A stretch of 32,204 nucleotides of DNA from Alphaproteobacteria bacterium WMHbin7 (GCA_002753155.1 PDZW01000034.1:1-32204); one strand, 5' to 3'; shown: positions 1-7,774, numbered from the stretch's first letter. The notes: generated by a model from the letters alone, not told the origin. Program-made: numbers and translations.

Positions 1-33
1 AAAAAAAGGGCTTAGCGAATGTTCGCTAAGCCC
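1..33 (-). terminator. Rho-independent terminator, original tRNA-Ala terminator
   Basis: A perfect 12-bp stem (8-19 with 22-33, 2-nt loop TG) is followed on the minus strand by seven T (A1-A7 on plus). It lies just beyond the displaced tRNA-Ala 3' fragment. Inference: this was the terminator of the tRNA gene before the island inserted, and it now sits at the far end of the island. Confidence 0.85.
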
Positions 34-43
34 TTCTCTTATT

Positions 44-91
44 TGGTGGAGCCAATCGGAATCGAACCGACGACCTCTTGAATGCCATTCA
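44..91 (-). repeat. attL: displaced 3' end of tRNA-Ala
   Basis: These 48 bp are identical to 5725-5772, covering the CCA end, acceptor 3' strand, T arm, variable loop and most of the anticodon arm of tRNA-Ala. The match stops at base 91, where the sequence diverges from the 5' half of the tRNA. This is the classic footprint of integrase-mediated insertion into a tRNA 3' end. The exact crossover point within the 48 bp cannot be seen. Confidence 0.92.
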
Positions 92-177
92 GATGCAATC
101 AGTTTCCCACCGCTTCCCCGGGCTTCCCAGAACAATTATATCTTGTTGATAGAATGCTGTTTTCTGGAATGTTCGGC

Positions 178-207
178 TTGACAAAGATTCCTGCCGCTTC
201 CTAAGAT
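178..207 (+). promoter_or_regulatory. Candidate sigma70-type promoter of the integrase gene
   Basis: A perfect TTGACA (178-183) is followed after 18 bp by TAAGAT (202-207, four of six consensus bases). A start near 214 would place the paired repeats at 218-237 within the first 25 transcribed bases, so integrase binding there could repress its own gene. This is inferred from position only. Confidence 0.45.
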
Positions 208-217
208 TTCCCCCGTG

Positions 218-237
218 GTGCCTACCCGGTGCCTACC
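218..237 (+). repeat. Candidate left arm-type integrase sites
   Basis: Two GGTGCCTACC copies (217-226 and 228-237) are spaced 11 bp apart, one helical turn. The 20 bp 218-237 recur at 5635-5654 in the same orientation with one mismatch. Paired repeats near both ends of a tyrosine-integrase element are the usual look of arm-type sites. Confidence 0.55.
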
Positions 238-262
238 TGAGCGTTTACACATGGGGTAAGAC

Positions 263-1570
263 ATGGCACGGGCGAAGATCACAAAGCGAACCGTCGATAG
301 CATTGACGCAACAGACGGCAAACGGGTCTACGTGTTTGATACGGACCTCTCAGGCTTTGGGTTGATGGTCACACCTAACGGCTCGAAGTCGTACTTTGCC
401 GAGTACAGGCACGGCTCTGGACGGGGAGCGCCAACGAGGCGCGTAACAATCGGAACGGTCTCTAAGTTGACACCCGACGAGGCGCGTAACCTTGCAAAGC
501 AAACAATTGCCGACGCCACCAAGGGGCAAGACCCGGCAAGCCGCAAGCGAGAGCAAAGAGAATCTCTGTCCGTTAGGGCGTTGGCGGAAACCTTCATGAA
601 GAAGCATGTTAACGCCAAACGAAAAGCGAATACCTCCGCGCTATATCAGCACGTCATAGATACCATTATCGTTCCTCATATCGGGACGAAGCGGGCCACG
701 ACAGTCACCAAAGGCGAGATTGCACGTATGCATCTTGACCTCAGCGAAAGGCCATTCCTTGCCAACCGGGCGCTTGCCGTTGTCGGGTCGATGTACAGTT
801 GGGCTGGAAAGCACGGCTTTGTGGAAGAGGGCTTCAACCCTGTTGTCCGGGTAGAAAAGTATGCCGAACGAAAGCGTGAGCGGTTTTTGACAACTGCGGA
901 ACTGGAAAAGCTAGGCGCGACACTCAGGGAAGGCGAAACGACTGGCATCCCTTGGCAGATAGATACGACCAAGCCAACCGCCAAACACGCCCCCAGGGAG
1001 GAAAATCGGCGGATTACGCTTGGCCCTCATGTTGCCGCAGCATTTCGCCTCCTTCTCCTGACAGGTGCCCGGTTACGGGAAATCCTGCATCTTGAATGGG
1101 CGCATGTGGACCTTGAGAGGGGCATCCTGCTTCTGCCGGATAGCAAGACAGGCAAGAAGACCATTGTTCTTAATGGCCCGGCCATGCTTCTGTTGTCTGA
1201 GTTACCACGCATTGGCAAATACGTGATTGCCAGTGAAAGCGCCGGACAGAAAGAAGAGAAGCCAAGGGCAGACCTTAAGCGGCCTTGGGCGGCAGTATCA
1301 AAGCGTGCCGGACTGGACGGAGTGCGCATCCACGATCTACGCCATACCCACGCCAGCTTCGGCATAGGGGCAAGTTTTGGTCTGCCTATCATCGGCAAGC
1401 TGCTAGGCCATACGCAAATGCGTACAACAGAACGCTACGCCCATTTACAAACTGATCCCCTACGCCGTGCCTCAAACGCTATCGGCAACGCACTGGCGAC
1501 AGCGATGGGAGAGAAGGCATCCGAGGATAATATCCTTGAAATCAATGCTGTAAAAAGGAAGGCCCAATGA
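263..1570 (+). CDS. Tyrosine-type site-specific integrase (P4-like)
   Basis: 435 aa, the usual size of tRNA-targeting P4-type integrases. It catalyses recombination between the tRNA-Ala attachment sites that flank the island. The N-terminal ~90 residues look like the DUF4102/arm-binding domain (GFGLMVTPNGSKSYF, VTIGTVSKLTPDEAR), followed by a SAM-like core-binding region (about 105-200) and the catalytic domain. All catalytic residues are recognisable: R270 (TGARLREI), K295, H357 and R360 (HDLRHTH), H383 (LLGHTQ) and Y392 (TTERYAHL). The ATG at 263 follows a GGGGTAAG sequence. The gene sits directly inside attL and overlaps the next gene by ATGA. It appears intact, so the element may still be able to excise. 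Confidence 0.95.
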   Translation: MARAKITKRTVDSIDATDGKRVYVFDTDLSGFGLMVTPNGSKSYFAEYRHGSGRGAPTRRVTIGTVSKLTPDEARNLAKQTIADATKGQDPASRKREQRESLSVRALAETFMKKHVNAKRKANTSALYQHVIDTIIVPHIGTKRATTVTKGEIARMHLDLSERPFLANRALAVVGSMYSWAGKHGFVEEGFNPVVRVEKYAERKRERFLTTAELEKLGATLREGETTGIPWQIDTTKPTAKHAPREENRRITLGPHVAAAFRLLLLTGARLREILHLEWAHVDLERGILLLPDSKTGKKTIVLNGPAMLLLSELPRIGKYVIASESAGQKEEKPRADLKRPWAAVSKRAGLDGVRIHDLRHTHASFGIGASFGLPIIGKLLGHTQMRTTERYAHLQTDPLRRASNAIGNALATAMGEKASEDNILEINAVKRKAQ

Positions 1571-2148
1571 GCCTAAATGATCACGAAGGGATACTAAGGC
1601 TTAGTCCTGACTCAATGCGTACTATTAAGACCGCATTTGGCCACCTGGAAGATGCTCTTGCTCGTAGGAAAAAAGCAACCCAGCCATCCGAAGTGCGGAA
1701 CGCTACGATTGTTTGCCTGTCAGGTCTCATTACGTTAACGCAGGAGATGTTTGGTCCTGAGCAGGTCCGTGTGGCAATTGAACTTCAAGGAGCACTTGAA
1801 GACTTGAATAAGGGAACGGTGAACGACATCTTTCTTCCTTGCAAAACGGTTAGAGGGGGACGTCCTCCAGCTTCACGTGACAAGCATGCTGTTCTTGCCA
1901 CTGCAAGCGCACTTGTTAATTACAAACAGATGGAACACGGGTTAAAAGAAGATTGGATACGTAGAGTTGCCAACAGCTTTGGGATTAAGAAAGAGACACT
2001 GATCAGTTTCACAAAGAAGGTTACTTCAAAAAAACCACCCAGCGACATAGCAATGATTACGTACGAAAAGGTAAGAGAGCAGCTTAGTAGCTGCGATGTG
2101 ACACCTGAAGAGGCTCTTAGCAGGATTTCATCCGGCTTCTCGAAATAG
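1567..2148 (+). CDS. Hypothetical protein, translationally coupled to integrase
   Basis: 193 aa, starting in the ATGA overlap with the integrase stop, so the two are probably translated together. I recognise no family. The protein is soluble and charged, with a helical N-terminal half (residues 15-85) and a lysine-rich segment around 130-160 that could contact DNA (KKETLISFTKKVTSKKP). There is no signal peptide, membrane segment or enzyme motif. Position suggests a role in excision/integration or its control, but that is inference. Base use matches the rest of the island. Confidence 0.75.
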   Translation: MSLNDHEGILRLSPDSMRTIKTAFGHLEDALARRKKATQPSEVRNATIVCLSGLITLTQEMFGPEQVRVAIELQGALEDLNKGTVNDIFLPCKTVRGGRPPASRDKHAVLATASALVNYKQMEHGLKEDWIRRVANSFGIKKETLISFTKKVTSKKPPSDIAMITYEKVREQLSSCDVTPEEALSRISSGFSK

Positions 2149-2185
2149 TTCTTAAACTCTCATTTTTGCGAACCAAATTTTCTAC

Positions 2186-2250
2186 CATCTTCACCTCATT
2201 CCAGCGTTCTCGGGGAATCCCCCGAGAGCATTTCAATGAGGTGCAAGATG
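2186..2250 (+). promoter_or_regulatory. 65-bp inverted repeat masking the AlpA-like start site
   Basis: Outer arms 2186-2200 and 2236-2250 pair CATCTT+CACCTCATT with AATGAGGTG+AAGATG, interrupted by one bulged C. The inner arms pair 10 bp (GTTCTCGGGG with CCCCGAGAGC, one G-U) around an AATC loop. The 3' arm contains both the ribosome binding site (GAGGTG, 2238-2243) and the ATG (2248-2250) of the next gene. It may be an RNA hairpin that blocks translation, a palindromic operator, or a replication-origin palindrome. No T-run follows, so it is not a simple terminator. Confidence 0.6.
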
Positions 2251-2514
2251 ACCACACAGAACACAAATCAGCAGCAAAACCGCTTTCTTCGCCGCTCGGA
2301 TGCGGCGGAATATGTTCGCACTCGCTTTGGCTTCCCTTGTTCAAAGCAGTGGCTGGCAAAGCTCGCTACGACAGGGGGTGGCCCAAGCTATCGCAAAGCC
2401 TCCAGATTCCCCGTCTATGCCATAGAAGACTTGGATGCATGGGCACAGGCACGCCTATCCGCCCCCATGCGGGCCACGGGCCTTCTTGCCGACAAGGGAG
2501 GCGAAAATGTCTAA
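2248..2514 (+). CDS. AlpA/excisionase-like small DNA-binding protein
   Basis: 88 aa from the ATG at 2248, preceded by GAGGTG with a 4-nt gap. An ATG at 2236 is in frame but overlaps that site. The pattern FLRRSDAAEYVRTRFG...SKQWLAKLATTGGGPSYRKASRFPVYAIEDLDAWAQARL is that of MerR-like winged helix proteins of the AlpA/excisionase type: an N-terminal helix-turn-helix, then a G-P-x-Y-R wing, then a helix ending in D-L-D-A-W. In P4-like satellites such proteins drive integrase expression or help excision. It overlaps the next gene by 8 nt, suggesting coupled translation. The upstream inverted repeat probably governs its synthesis. Confidence 0.8.
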   Translation: MTTQNTNQQQNRFLRRSDAAEYVRTRFGFPCSKQWLAKLATTGGGPSYRKASRFPVYAIEDLDAWAQARLSAPMRATGLLADKGGENV

Positions 2515-3067
2515 GGCCCCTTCTCGCCTATGCACCCTGGACGTTGAAGGAATATTCAACGACCCTTTCCACCCTGCCCTTGCCCTGATGTCGGGCGAGA
2601 AGGACCATCCCAGCACCAGAGAATTCGCTTGCATTGACATGTTGCATCGCTTTTGCAACGGCGGGCATCCGGCTATCAACCCAAGCAGCAAGGAAATATT
2701 ATTTGTGTTTACGGGGAACGCCCAAGGGCATGGCGGAGGCACAACCTGGCTCAGGTTGCATGACCTTCGCTGGCGACAAGAGCCGGGTAATCCTGAATTT
2801 GTGAGCGACTTTTCCCTTTTTATCCAGTCACGCTTTCGCCTTGAACGGAAAATGGCTTGGCAATATTCCTGGGCAATCGTTCGGGCGGCTCTTTTGAAGG
2901 ATTGGAATAACTTGGATGCGCTGCTCAGCCGTGCCTCTGAAGCGCAGCAGGCCCGTATGAATGCAACGACCAAGGAAGCCAGAAGCCAGTCAGACACCGC
3001 CAACTTGCTCCTTAGGAAATCACTTGAAATGGCGATCTCAGATTTGCGCGACGGGGTAGTGCGATGA
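2507..3067 (+). CDS. Hypothetical protein upstream of RepA-like ATPase
   Basis: 186 aa starting at ATG 2507, which has a strong AGGGAGG site 6 nt upstream. A longer in-frame reading from 2435 runs antiparallel to nothing useful and overlaps the AlpA gene, so I reject it. The C-terminal half is helical and charged (about 110-180). I see no known domain, transmembrane segment or signal. The gene overlaps AlpA by 8 nt and the RepA-like gene by 4 nt, so it is part of one operon and may act with the ATPase, for example as an accessory replication factor. That role is a guess from position. Confidence 0.75.
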   Translation: MSKAPSRLCTLDVEGIFNDPFHPALALMSGEKDHPSTREFACIDMLHRFCNGGHPAINPSSKEILFVFTGNAQGHGGGTTWLRLHDLRWRQEPGNPEFVSDFSLFIQSRFRLERKMAWQYSWAIVRAALLKDWNNLDALLSRASEAQQARMNATTKEARSQSDTANLLLRKSLEMAISDLRDGVVR

Positions 3068-4281
3068 ACATCTTTCCAAAAATGGAGGGCCTTGTCTGGC
3101 ACGGCCAAGCGCCATTGCCAGACAAGCCGAACTACCTGATTCAAGGCTTTCTTCCAATGACTGGGGTTGGCCTTCTGGTCGGGGAACCAAAGGTGGGCAA
3201 AACCTTTCTAACCATCAGCATGGCCGTTTCCATTGCCTCAGGCTCCATCTTCCTGGGCAACAACCTTGCCGCTTCAACAAACCGCACCTGGCGCCCCAGA
3301 TTGATTGAGAGCGGGTCCACACTGATCTTAGCCGGGGAAGGTTTAAGCACCTATCCGGCACGCATTCAGGCTGCTTTCCAGGGGCTTCAGGGCGAGTATC
3401 TCGACCGGCTTGAAGAACTTGAGCTTGGGAATGAACGACCAGTCGCTCACATGTACGCCCAGGGCTTGCGTGAAGACAAGCTATATGAACAATGCCTACA
3501 GCAGATTTGCGAGTTATCCGAACACCTCGACAGCTTTACGTCATTCGGTCTACGGCTAATTGTTGTTGACACCCTTGCTGCTGTTTTCGGGTTTAAGGAC
3601 GAAAACTCGGCGGCAGAAGCGCAAGGTGCGATGAACAAACTTGTACGTTTGTCGCGTGAGACGGGGGCTTTCGTACTCGCCACCGGCCATCCGTCCAAAC
3701 ACTCAAGAAAGGATATGGTGCGTGGCTCAAGCGCATTTGAGGCGGCAGCCGACGTGATTATTACGGCGCATCGACGAGGAAAAGACCGCATACGCGCACT
3801 TACGGTCACCAAGGCGCGTGGAAAGCCTGAAGACGCAACAAACCATGTTTTTCAGCTTGCCCCAATCAAACTGGCGAACGACGAGACATGCGCCTACGTC
3901 ACCACATATGCCGCCATACCTGTTCAGGGCCACATCCCAAAAGCACGTGATCCTCTTACCAAGGACGCAAGAGACGTGCTTTGCGCCATCAAAAGCCTCC
4001 TAAATCAAAAACCTGTTTTGTGGGAACTAGAGAACGGCAGTGCGTTTGATGCTGTATATGGAAAGGATATTCGCAGGGAACTGGCAAAAGTAAAATTGCT
4101 AGAATCAGAAATTCCAAAGCAACGTGCAGACGCTTTGAGAAAATCGTTTCAACGTGGCATCGAGCGCCTGCTGGCAGAAGAAGTCATTAGCTACGATACC
4201 GATGAAGAAGTTGATGACATGCTGTATTGGATTGTGTACGACCCAACGCCTAATGCCGACGATACAATCCAGAACGATTGA
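3064..4281 (+). CDS. RepA-like AAA ATPase (replicative helicase family)
   Basis: 405 aa with an AAA_25/RecA-like core. Walker A is at residues 40-47 (GEPKVGKT) and Walker B at 165-169 (LIVVD), followed by an ATGHPSKH segment that fits the motif after strand 4 in RSF1010 RepA-type hexameric helicases. The C-terminal ~130 residues are variable and include a charged helical segment. The ATG overlaps the preceding stop (ATGA). In small mobile elements such ATPases unwind DNA for replication of the excised circle. No primase is seen in the island, so priming would come from the host or a helper. Alternative: a RecA-fold regulator rather than a helicase. Confidence 0.85.
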   Translation: MNIFPKMEGLVWHGQAPLPDKPNYLIQGFLPMTGVGLLVGEPKVGKTFLTISMAVSIASGSIFLGNNLAASTNRTWRPRLIESGSTLILAGEGLSTYPARIQAAFQGLQGEYLDRLEELELGNERPVAHMYAQGLREDKLYEQCLQQICELSEHLDSFTSFGLRLIVVDTLAAVFGFKDENSAAEAQGAMNKLVRLSRETGAFVLATGHPSKHSRKDMVRGSSAFEAAADVIITAHRRGKDRIRALTVTKARGKPEDATNHVFQLAPIKLANDETCAYVTTYAAIPVQGHIPKARDPLTKDARDVLCAIKSLLNQKPVLWELENGSAFDAVYGKDIRRELAKVKLLESEIPKQRADALRKSFQRGIERLLAEEVISYDTDEEVDDMLYWIVYDPTPNADDTIQND

Positions 4282-4631
4282 GAGGCGGGAACATCTTTGC
4301 TTCCACGCGCATGAGGGTGGCGCAGCCGCGCCATTCCCATTATCAGCCATCACATTTTCCGTAGCAGCCCTGTAACCTAGGCGGCTTTGCTTTCCTCTCC
4401 GGACTGCATCAAACGCTCTGACATTTATGCTATCTGGTCAATCAGGTGGTCTTTAAGGCTATGCAGACTTTCCAGTCACTGCGGACAGGACGGATTTGTG
4501 CAGCGCCACTATAGGTGTGCGCGCAACACTGTCTGCGTCCAAGGAGCCTGGAAACCGGACACGGACGCGTGTATGGAGAATTCACGGGGAGCGGATCAGT
4601 CGTGTCGCCTAGATGACCTGTTGTGTCATGG
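4282..4631. other. Intergenic region inside the island, no gene seen
   Basis: About 350 bp lie between two convergent genes. Open frames in this stretch have no plausible start site or recognisable family. No clear terminator with a T-run is visible. It may hold non-coding or replication-related sequence, but I see no repeats that would show this. Confidence 0.4.
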
Positions 4632-5075
4632 CTATGCCTCAGCGCCTGTGTCAGCCCCTCTCTCGGAACGCACCATTTCGATGGTTCGTAACATTCGCTC
4701 TTCGAACTCCAGTGATTGGTCATCTTCCTTAGCAGCGTTCCAGGCGCGATATATCAAATACACACCGACTAGAATTAAGATTGCGGACAATTCGTGGACG
4801 GTTGACTCAATGCTTGCGCTAAGTGCAATTAGACCAACCCCAAGAAAAAATCGACCAAAATGACGCCAAGAATACAGACCAAAGAACCTCCGCTTATCCC
4901 GAGCAAAATCCTCTTTCATGCACATGATTTGGTCATAGCTCTCCGTGATTTTTTCATCAGACATTGCTCTATAAAGATCGAGATCGAAGCGCATATATTC
5001 ATGACCCTCGCAACGAATATTATTGTCCTGCTCCAGCCGGGTGCGGGCGGCGCTTTTCGCCTTCAACTGGCTCAT
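4632..5075 (-). CDS. Two-TM membrane protein of unknown function
   Basis: 147 aa from the ATG at 5075, which has a GGAGG site 7-8 nt upstream. A longer frame from 5126 lacks such a site. The N-terminal ~70 residues are charged and soluble. They are followed by two hydrophobic helices (about 72-90 and 96-113, GVGLIALSAS and AILILVGVYLIY) and an acidic C-terminal helix. It is the only island gene on the minus strand and is divergent from the XRE regulator. Small 2TM proteins of this layout occur among island cargo, including defence effectors such as SLATT-type domains, but no diagnostic motif lets me assign it. Function unknown. Confidence 0.7.
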   Translation of the reverse strand: MSQLKAKSAARTRLEQDNNIRCEGHEYMRFDLDLYRAMSDEKITESYDQIMCMKEDFARDKRRFFGLYSWRHFGRFFLGVGLIALSASIESTVHELSAILILVGVYLIYRAWNAAKEDDQSLEFEERMLRTIEMVRSERGADTGAEA

Positions 5076-5155
5076 GTGTGAACCTCCATCACGTATAATG
5101 CGAGTATGTATTATAGTACATAGCACAGCAATTGCTTTTCCGCTCTTTCGTATGC
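5076..5155. promoter_or_regulatory. Divergent promoter/operator region of the XRE regulator
   Basis: The 80 bp between the divergent start codons are AT-rich. They contain TATAAT on the plus strand (5094-5099), TATAAT on the minus strand (5115-5110) and an imperfect palindrome around 5107-5121 (ATGTATTATAGTACAT). XRE repressors usually bind such sites beside their own gene. No convincing -35 boxes are seen. Confidence 0.4.
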
Positions 5156-5422
5156 ATGGACATACGAAAGGTAGTCGGACAAAACATCAAAGATGCGCGT
5201 ATTGCCGCAAGCATGTCGCAAGAAGAGCTTGCAGCGCGTATGGACGTTGACCAAGGCTATATCAGCAGCCTTGAGGCGGGTAAGCGCAACCCCACCATCT
5301 TGACGATATGGCATGCATCCGTTGCTTTGGGTGTACAGACCGACGCCTTGTTCAAGTGCGATACTGCCACCCACACTTCAAAGCGCCAATCGCGATCAAA
5401 ATTGCGTTCAAAGGCTGGCTGA
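5156..5422 (+). CDS. XRE-family helix-turn-helix regulator
   Basis: 88 aa from ATG 5156; an upstream TTG at 5132 is in frame but less likely. Residues 5-60 form a Cro/CI HTH_3 domain: GQNIKDARIAASMSQEELAARMDVDQGYISSLEAGKRNPT, then a conserved helix LTIWHASVALGV. There is no peptidase or dimerisation domain, and the C-terminus is basic (SKRQSRSKLRSKAG). It is probably the maintenance repressor of the island and may control the divergent membrane-protein gene and itself. What it binds is inferred only from the nearby palindrome. Confidence 0.85.
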   Translation: MDIRKVVGQNIKDARIAASMSQEELAARMDVDQGYISSLEAGKRNPTILTIWHASVALGVQTDALFKCDTATHTSKRQSRSKLRSKAG

Positions 5423-5634
5423 TATTTTTTTGAAAACCCGTTCGTTTGCCGGGACATAATAGGGCTTCAATGAACAGCGCCATATTTCGCCCCCCCACCC
5501 CCACTACCCCCCCCCTTTGCATGATTGAAGGCGAGAGATACCGCGCTTGCGATGGCCTCGACCAATGCGACGGATTGGCTTAGTCGGTTGTGCGCGAGGC
5601 TATTGAGCCTGACGAATTGGCGACTTTGCTTCGC
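5423..5634. other. Non-coding right end of island with long C-runs
   Basis: No convincing gene. Runs of 7, 5 and 9 cytosines occur at 5490-5496, 5498-5502 and 5507-5515, giving long G-runs on the minus strand that could form a quadruplex. The stretch leads into the right arm-type repeats and the att site. Confidence 0.4.
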
Positions 5635-5654
5635 GTGCCTATCCGGTGCCTACC
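5635..5654 (+). repeat. Candidate right arm-type integrase sites
   Basis: A 20-bp sequence identical to 218-237 except for one base. It contains two GTGCCTA cores 11 bp apart in the same orientation as at the left end. It lies 70 bp from the tRNA CCA end. Together with the left pair it would form the integrase arm sites of the excised circle. Confidence 0.55.
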
Positions 5655-5693
5655 CAAGCAAAAATGCGACTATCAAAGCTGAAGCAGGCAAAG

Positions 5694-5720
5694 AAAAACC
5701 CCCTGGTTTCCCAGGGGGTT
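5694..5720 (-). terminator. Island-borne terminator for the rebuilt tRNA-Ala
   Basis: A perfect 10-bp stem (5697-5706 with 5711-5720, 4-nt loop) is followed on the minus strand by five T. It begins 4 bp after the tRNA CCA end. Because the former chromosomal terminator is at 1-33, this one must have come with the island. Confidence 0.85.
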
Positions 5721-5724
5721 GATC

Positions 5725-5800
<76 letters not shown>

Positions 5801-5913
5801 GATTCCCCCCGAAAGAAGGGGGGGCAAATCGTGGGGGTGGAACATAGGAACTTCGCCCCCCCCACGCAAGAAGTTTTTACGAGGTGCCGGGAGCCCTCAT
5901 AAAACCTGGAATA

Positions 5914-6294
5914 TCAAGGTTCGACGCCGCCGCCTTCGTCATCCAGATGCTCCATGACCTCGGCCATGTCGTCATCGTCTTCACCCAGGTCTGAGGCGTC
6001 CTCCAGGATTTCATCGCCCTCTTCCTCGACCTCGTCGCCCTCCAGCACGGCGGCATCGACATCTTCAACGTCGATCGGCACGGCGGCGGCGGCCTTGGCC
6101 TTGGCGTTCTTGGCCTTTTCGGCCTTTTCGGCGGCGGCCTGGGCGGCGGCGGCCTTCTTGGCGCCACGCAGAGTCTGCGCCGGGTCGAACTTGGTCTCGC
6201 ACTTGGGACACACACAGGGTGTATGCTGCATATCGTAGAACTTGCAGCCGCAGCTTGGGCAGACGCGCTTCGTTCCCCATTCAGGTTTAGCCAC
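5914..6294 (-). CDS. FYDLN_acid family zinc-ribbon protein (TIGR02300)
   Basis: 126 aa with a GTG start at 6294 and a GGAGG site 7-8 nt before it. Residues 12-38 carry two CxxC pairs around the family hallmark (CPSCGCKFYDM...CVCPKCETKFDP), expected to bind zinc. The middle is an Ala/Lys-rich helix (about 48-70), and the C-terminal half is strongly acidic, as the family name says. Members are confined largely to alphaproteobacteria and often lie beside aroA, as here (divergent). The biochemical role is not established. It may share its upstream region with aroA. Confidence 0.9.
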   Translation of the reverse strand: MAKPEWGTKRVCPSCGCKFYDMQHTPCVCPKCETKFDPAQTLRGAKKAAAAQAAAEKAEKAKNAKAKAAAAVPIDVEDVDAAVLEGDEVEEEGDEILEDASDLGEDDDDMAEVMEHLDDEGGGVEP

Positions 6295-6430
6295 GCTCTT
6301 TCCTCCCTATAAAACGTCCGTGTCCCAGAAATGCGCCCCCCGGATGCCGGAAGGTCACAAGGGCCATTTGCCACGTTAAGCGCGGTGTGTCAAAAGCATT
6401 ATCACCAACCCAACCACTGCCCGTCTGGAT

Positions 6431-7774
6431 ATGAGCGAAAACGCCCCCCTTCCCCTTACTTCCCATGTGGCCAAAGGCCTTCAGGGCTCGGCCCGCGTTC
6501 CGGGCGACAAGTCGGTTTCCCACCGCGCCCTGATGCTGGGCGCCCTGGCCGTCGGCGAAACCACGGTCGAGGGCCTTTTGGAGGGCGAGGATGTTCTGGC
6601 CACGGCCAATGCCATGCGCGCCATGGGAGCCACCGTCGAGCGCCTGGAATCCGGCATCTGGCGCCTGTGGGGCCGCGGAGTCGGCGGCTTGAGCGAGCCC
6701 GAAACGGTGCTGGATATGGGCAATGCGGGCACGGGCATGCGCCTGGTCATGGGTCTGGTGGCCAGCCACCCCTTCACCGCCTTCTTTACCGGCGACGCCT
6801 CGTTGTGCAAGCGCCCGATGCGCCGGGTGGCCGAACCCCTGGAGCGCATGGGGGCGCGCATTCTGGCCCGCTCGGGCGTGCGCCCGCCCCTGGCGGTGGT
6901 GGGCACAGACGCCCCGCTGCCCATCGTCTACGAGCTTCCGGTGGCCTCGGCCCAGGTGAAATCGGCCATTCTGCTGGCGGGCCTGAACACGCCGGGAACC
7001 ACCAGCGTCATCGAGCCCGAGCCGACCAGGGACCATTCCGAGCGCATGCTTAAGCATTTCGGAGCCAGGGTGGATGTCGGACCCGGTCCCAAGGGGGGGC
7101 GCGTCGTCACCCTTCACGGATTTCCCGAACTGACCGGACGCCAACTGGTCGTTCCCGCCGACCCCTCCTCGGCCGCCTTTCCCACGGTCGCCGCCCTGAT
7201 CGTTCCCGACTCGGAGGTCACGCTGCCCGAGGTGGGCACCAATCCCCTGCGCTTTGGCCTTTATGAAACCTTGAAGGAAATGGGCGCCGACATCTTGCTT
7301 CGAAACCCCCGCGAGCTTTCGGGCGAGCCGGTGGCCGATCTGGTGATCCGTTCCAGCCGCTTAAAGGGCGTTGTCGTGCCCCCGGAGCGCGCCCCCTCGA
7401 TGATCGACGAATATCCCATCCTGGCCGTGGCCGCCGCCTTTGCCGAGGGCACCACCCGCATGATGGGGCTTCGCGAATTGAAGGTGAAGGAAAGCGATCG
7501 CCTGGCCGCCATGGCCGAGGGCCTGACCAAAGCGGGCGTTGCCGTCGAGGTCGAAGGCGACGATCTGATCGTGCATGGCAAGGGCCGCCCAAAAGGCGGG
7601 GCGCTGATCGAAACCAATCTCGACCACCGCATCGCCATGAGTTTCCTGGTGCTGGGCCTGGGCTCGGAACTGCCCATGCGCATCGATGATGGGCGGGCCA
7701 TTGCCACCAGCTTTACCGGCTTCGTCGAACTGATGCAGGGGTTGGGGGCAAGGATCGAGGGATCATGCCCCTGA
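6431..7774 (+). CDS. aroA: 3-phosphoshikimate 1-carboxyvinyltransferase (EPSP synthase, class II type)
   Basis: 447 aa, normal length. It joins PEP to shikimate-3-phosphate in the sixth step of the shikimate pathway. Motifs: GDKSVSHRA near residue 25, [12 protein letters not shown] at 94-105, [29 protein letters not shown] and LKVKESDRL. The overall pattern, notably SAQVK and the [16 protein letters not shown] block, follows the class II (CP4-like) enzymes rather than the E. coli type. Residue 100 is Gly, where the glyphosate-tolerant CP4 enzyme has Ala. The gene overlaps cmk by 10 nt, so it heads the aroA-cmk-rpsA operon. Confidence 0.97.
   Translation: MSENAPLPLTSHVAKGLQGSARVPGDKSVSHRALMLGALAVGETTVEGLLEGEDVLATANAMRAMGATVERLESGIWRLWGRGVGGLSEPETVLDMGNAGTGMRLVMGLVASHPFTAFFTGDASLCKRPMRRVAEPLERMGARILARSGVRPPLAVVGTDAPLPIVYELPVASAQVKSAILLAGLNTPGTTSVIEPEPTRDHSERMLKHFGARVDVGPGPKGGRVVTLHGFPELTGRQLVVPADPSSAAFPTVAALIVPDSEVTLPEVGTNPLRFGLYETLKEMGADILLRNPRELSGEPVADLVIRSSRLKGVVVPPERAPSMIDEYPILAVAAAFAEGTTRMMGLRELKVKESDRLAAMAEGLTKAGVAVEVEGDDLIVHGKGRPKGGALIETNLDHRIAMSFLVLGLGSELPMRIDDGRAIATSFTGFVELMQGLGARIEGSCP

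Noticed and set aside
4282..4631. Possible short genes or a replication origin
   Set aside because: No iterons, no ribosome-site-backed frame and no family match.
5525..5722. 65-codon frame at the right end of the island
   Set aside because: It covers the arm-site repeats and the terminator hairpin and has no ribosome site, so it is unlikely to be a gene.
5805..5823. CCCCCC/GGGGGG hairpin between the tRNA and the FYDLN gene
   Set aside because: Simple homopolymer pairing without a T-run on either strand; no clear role.
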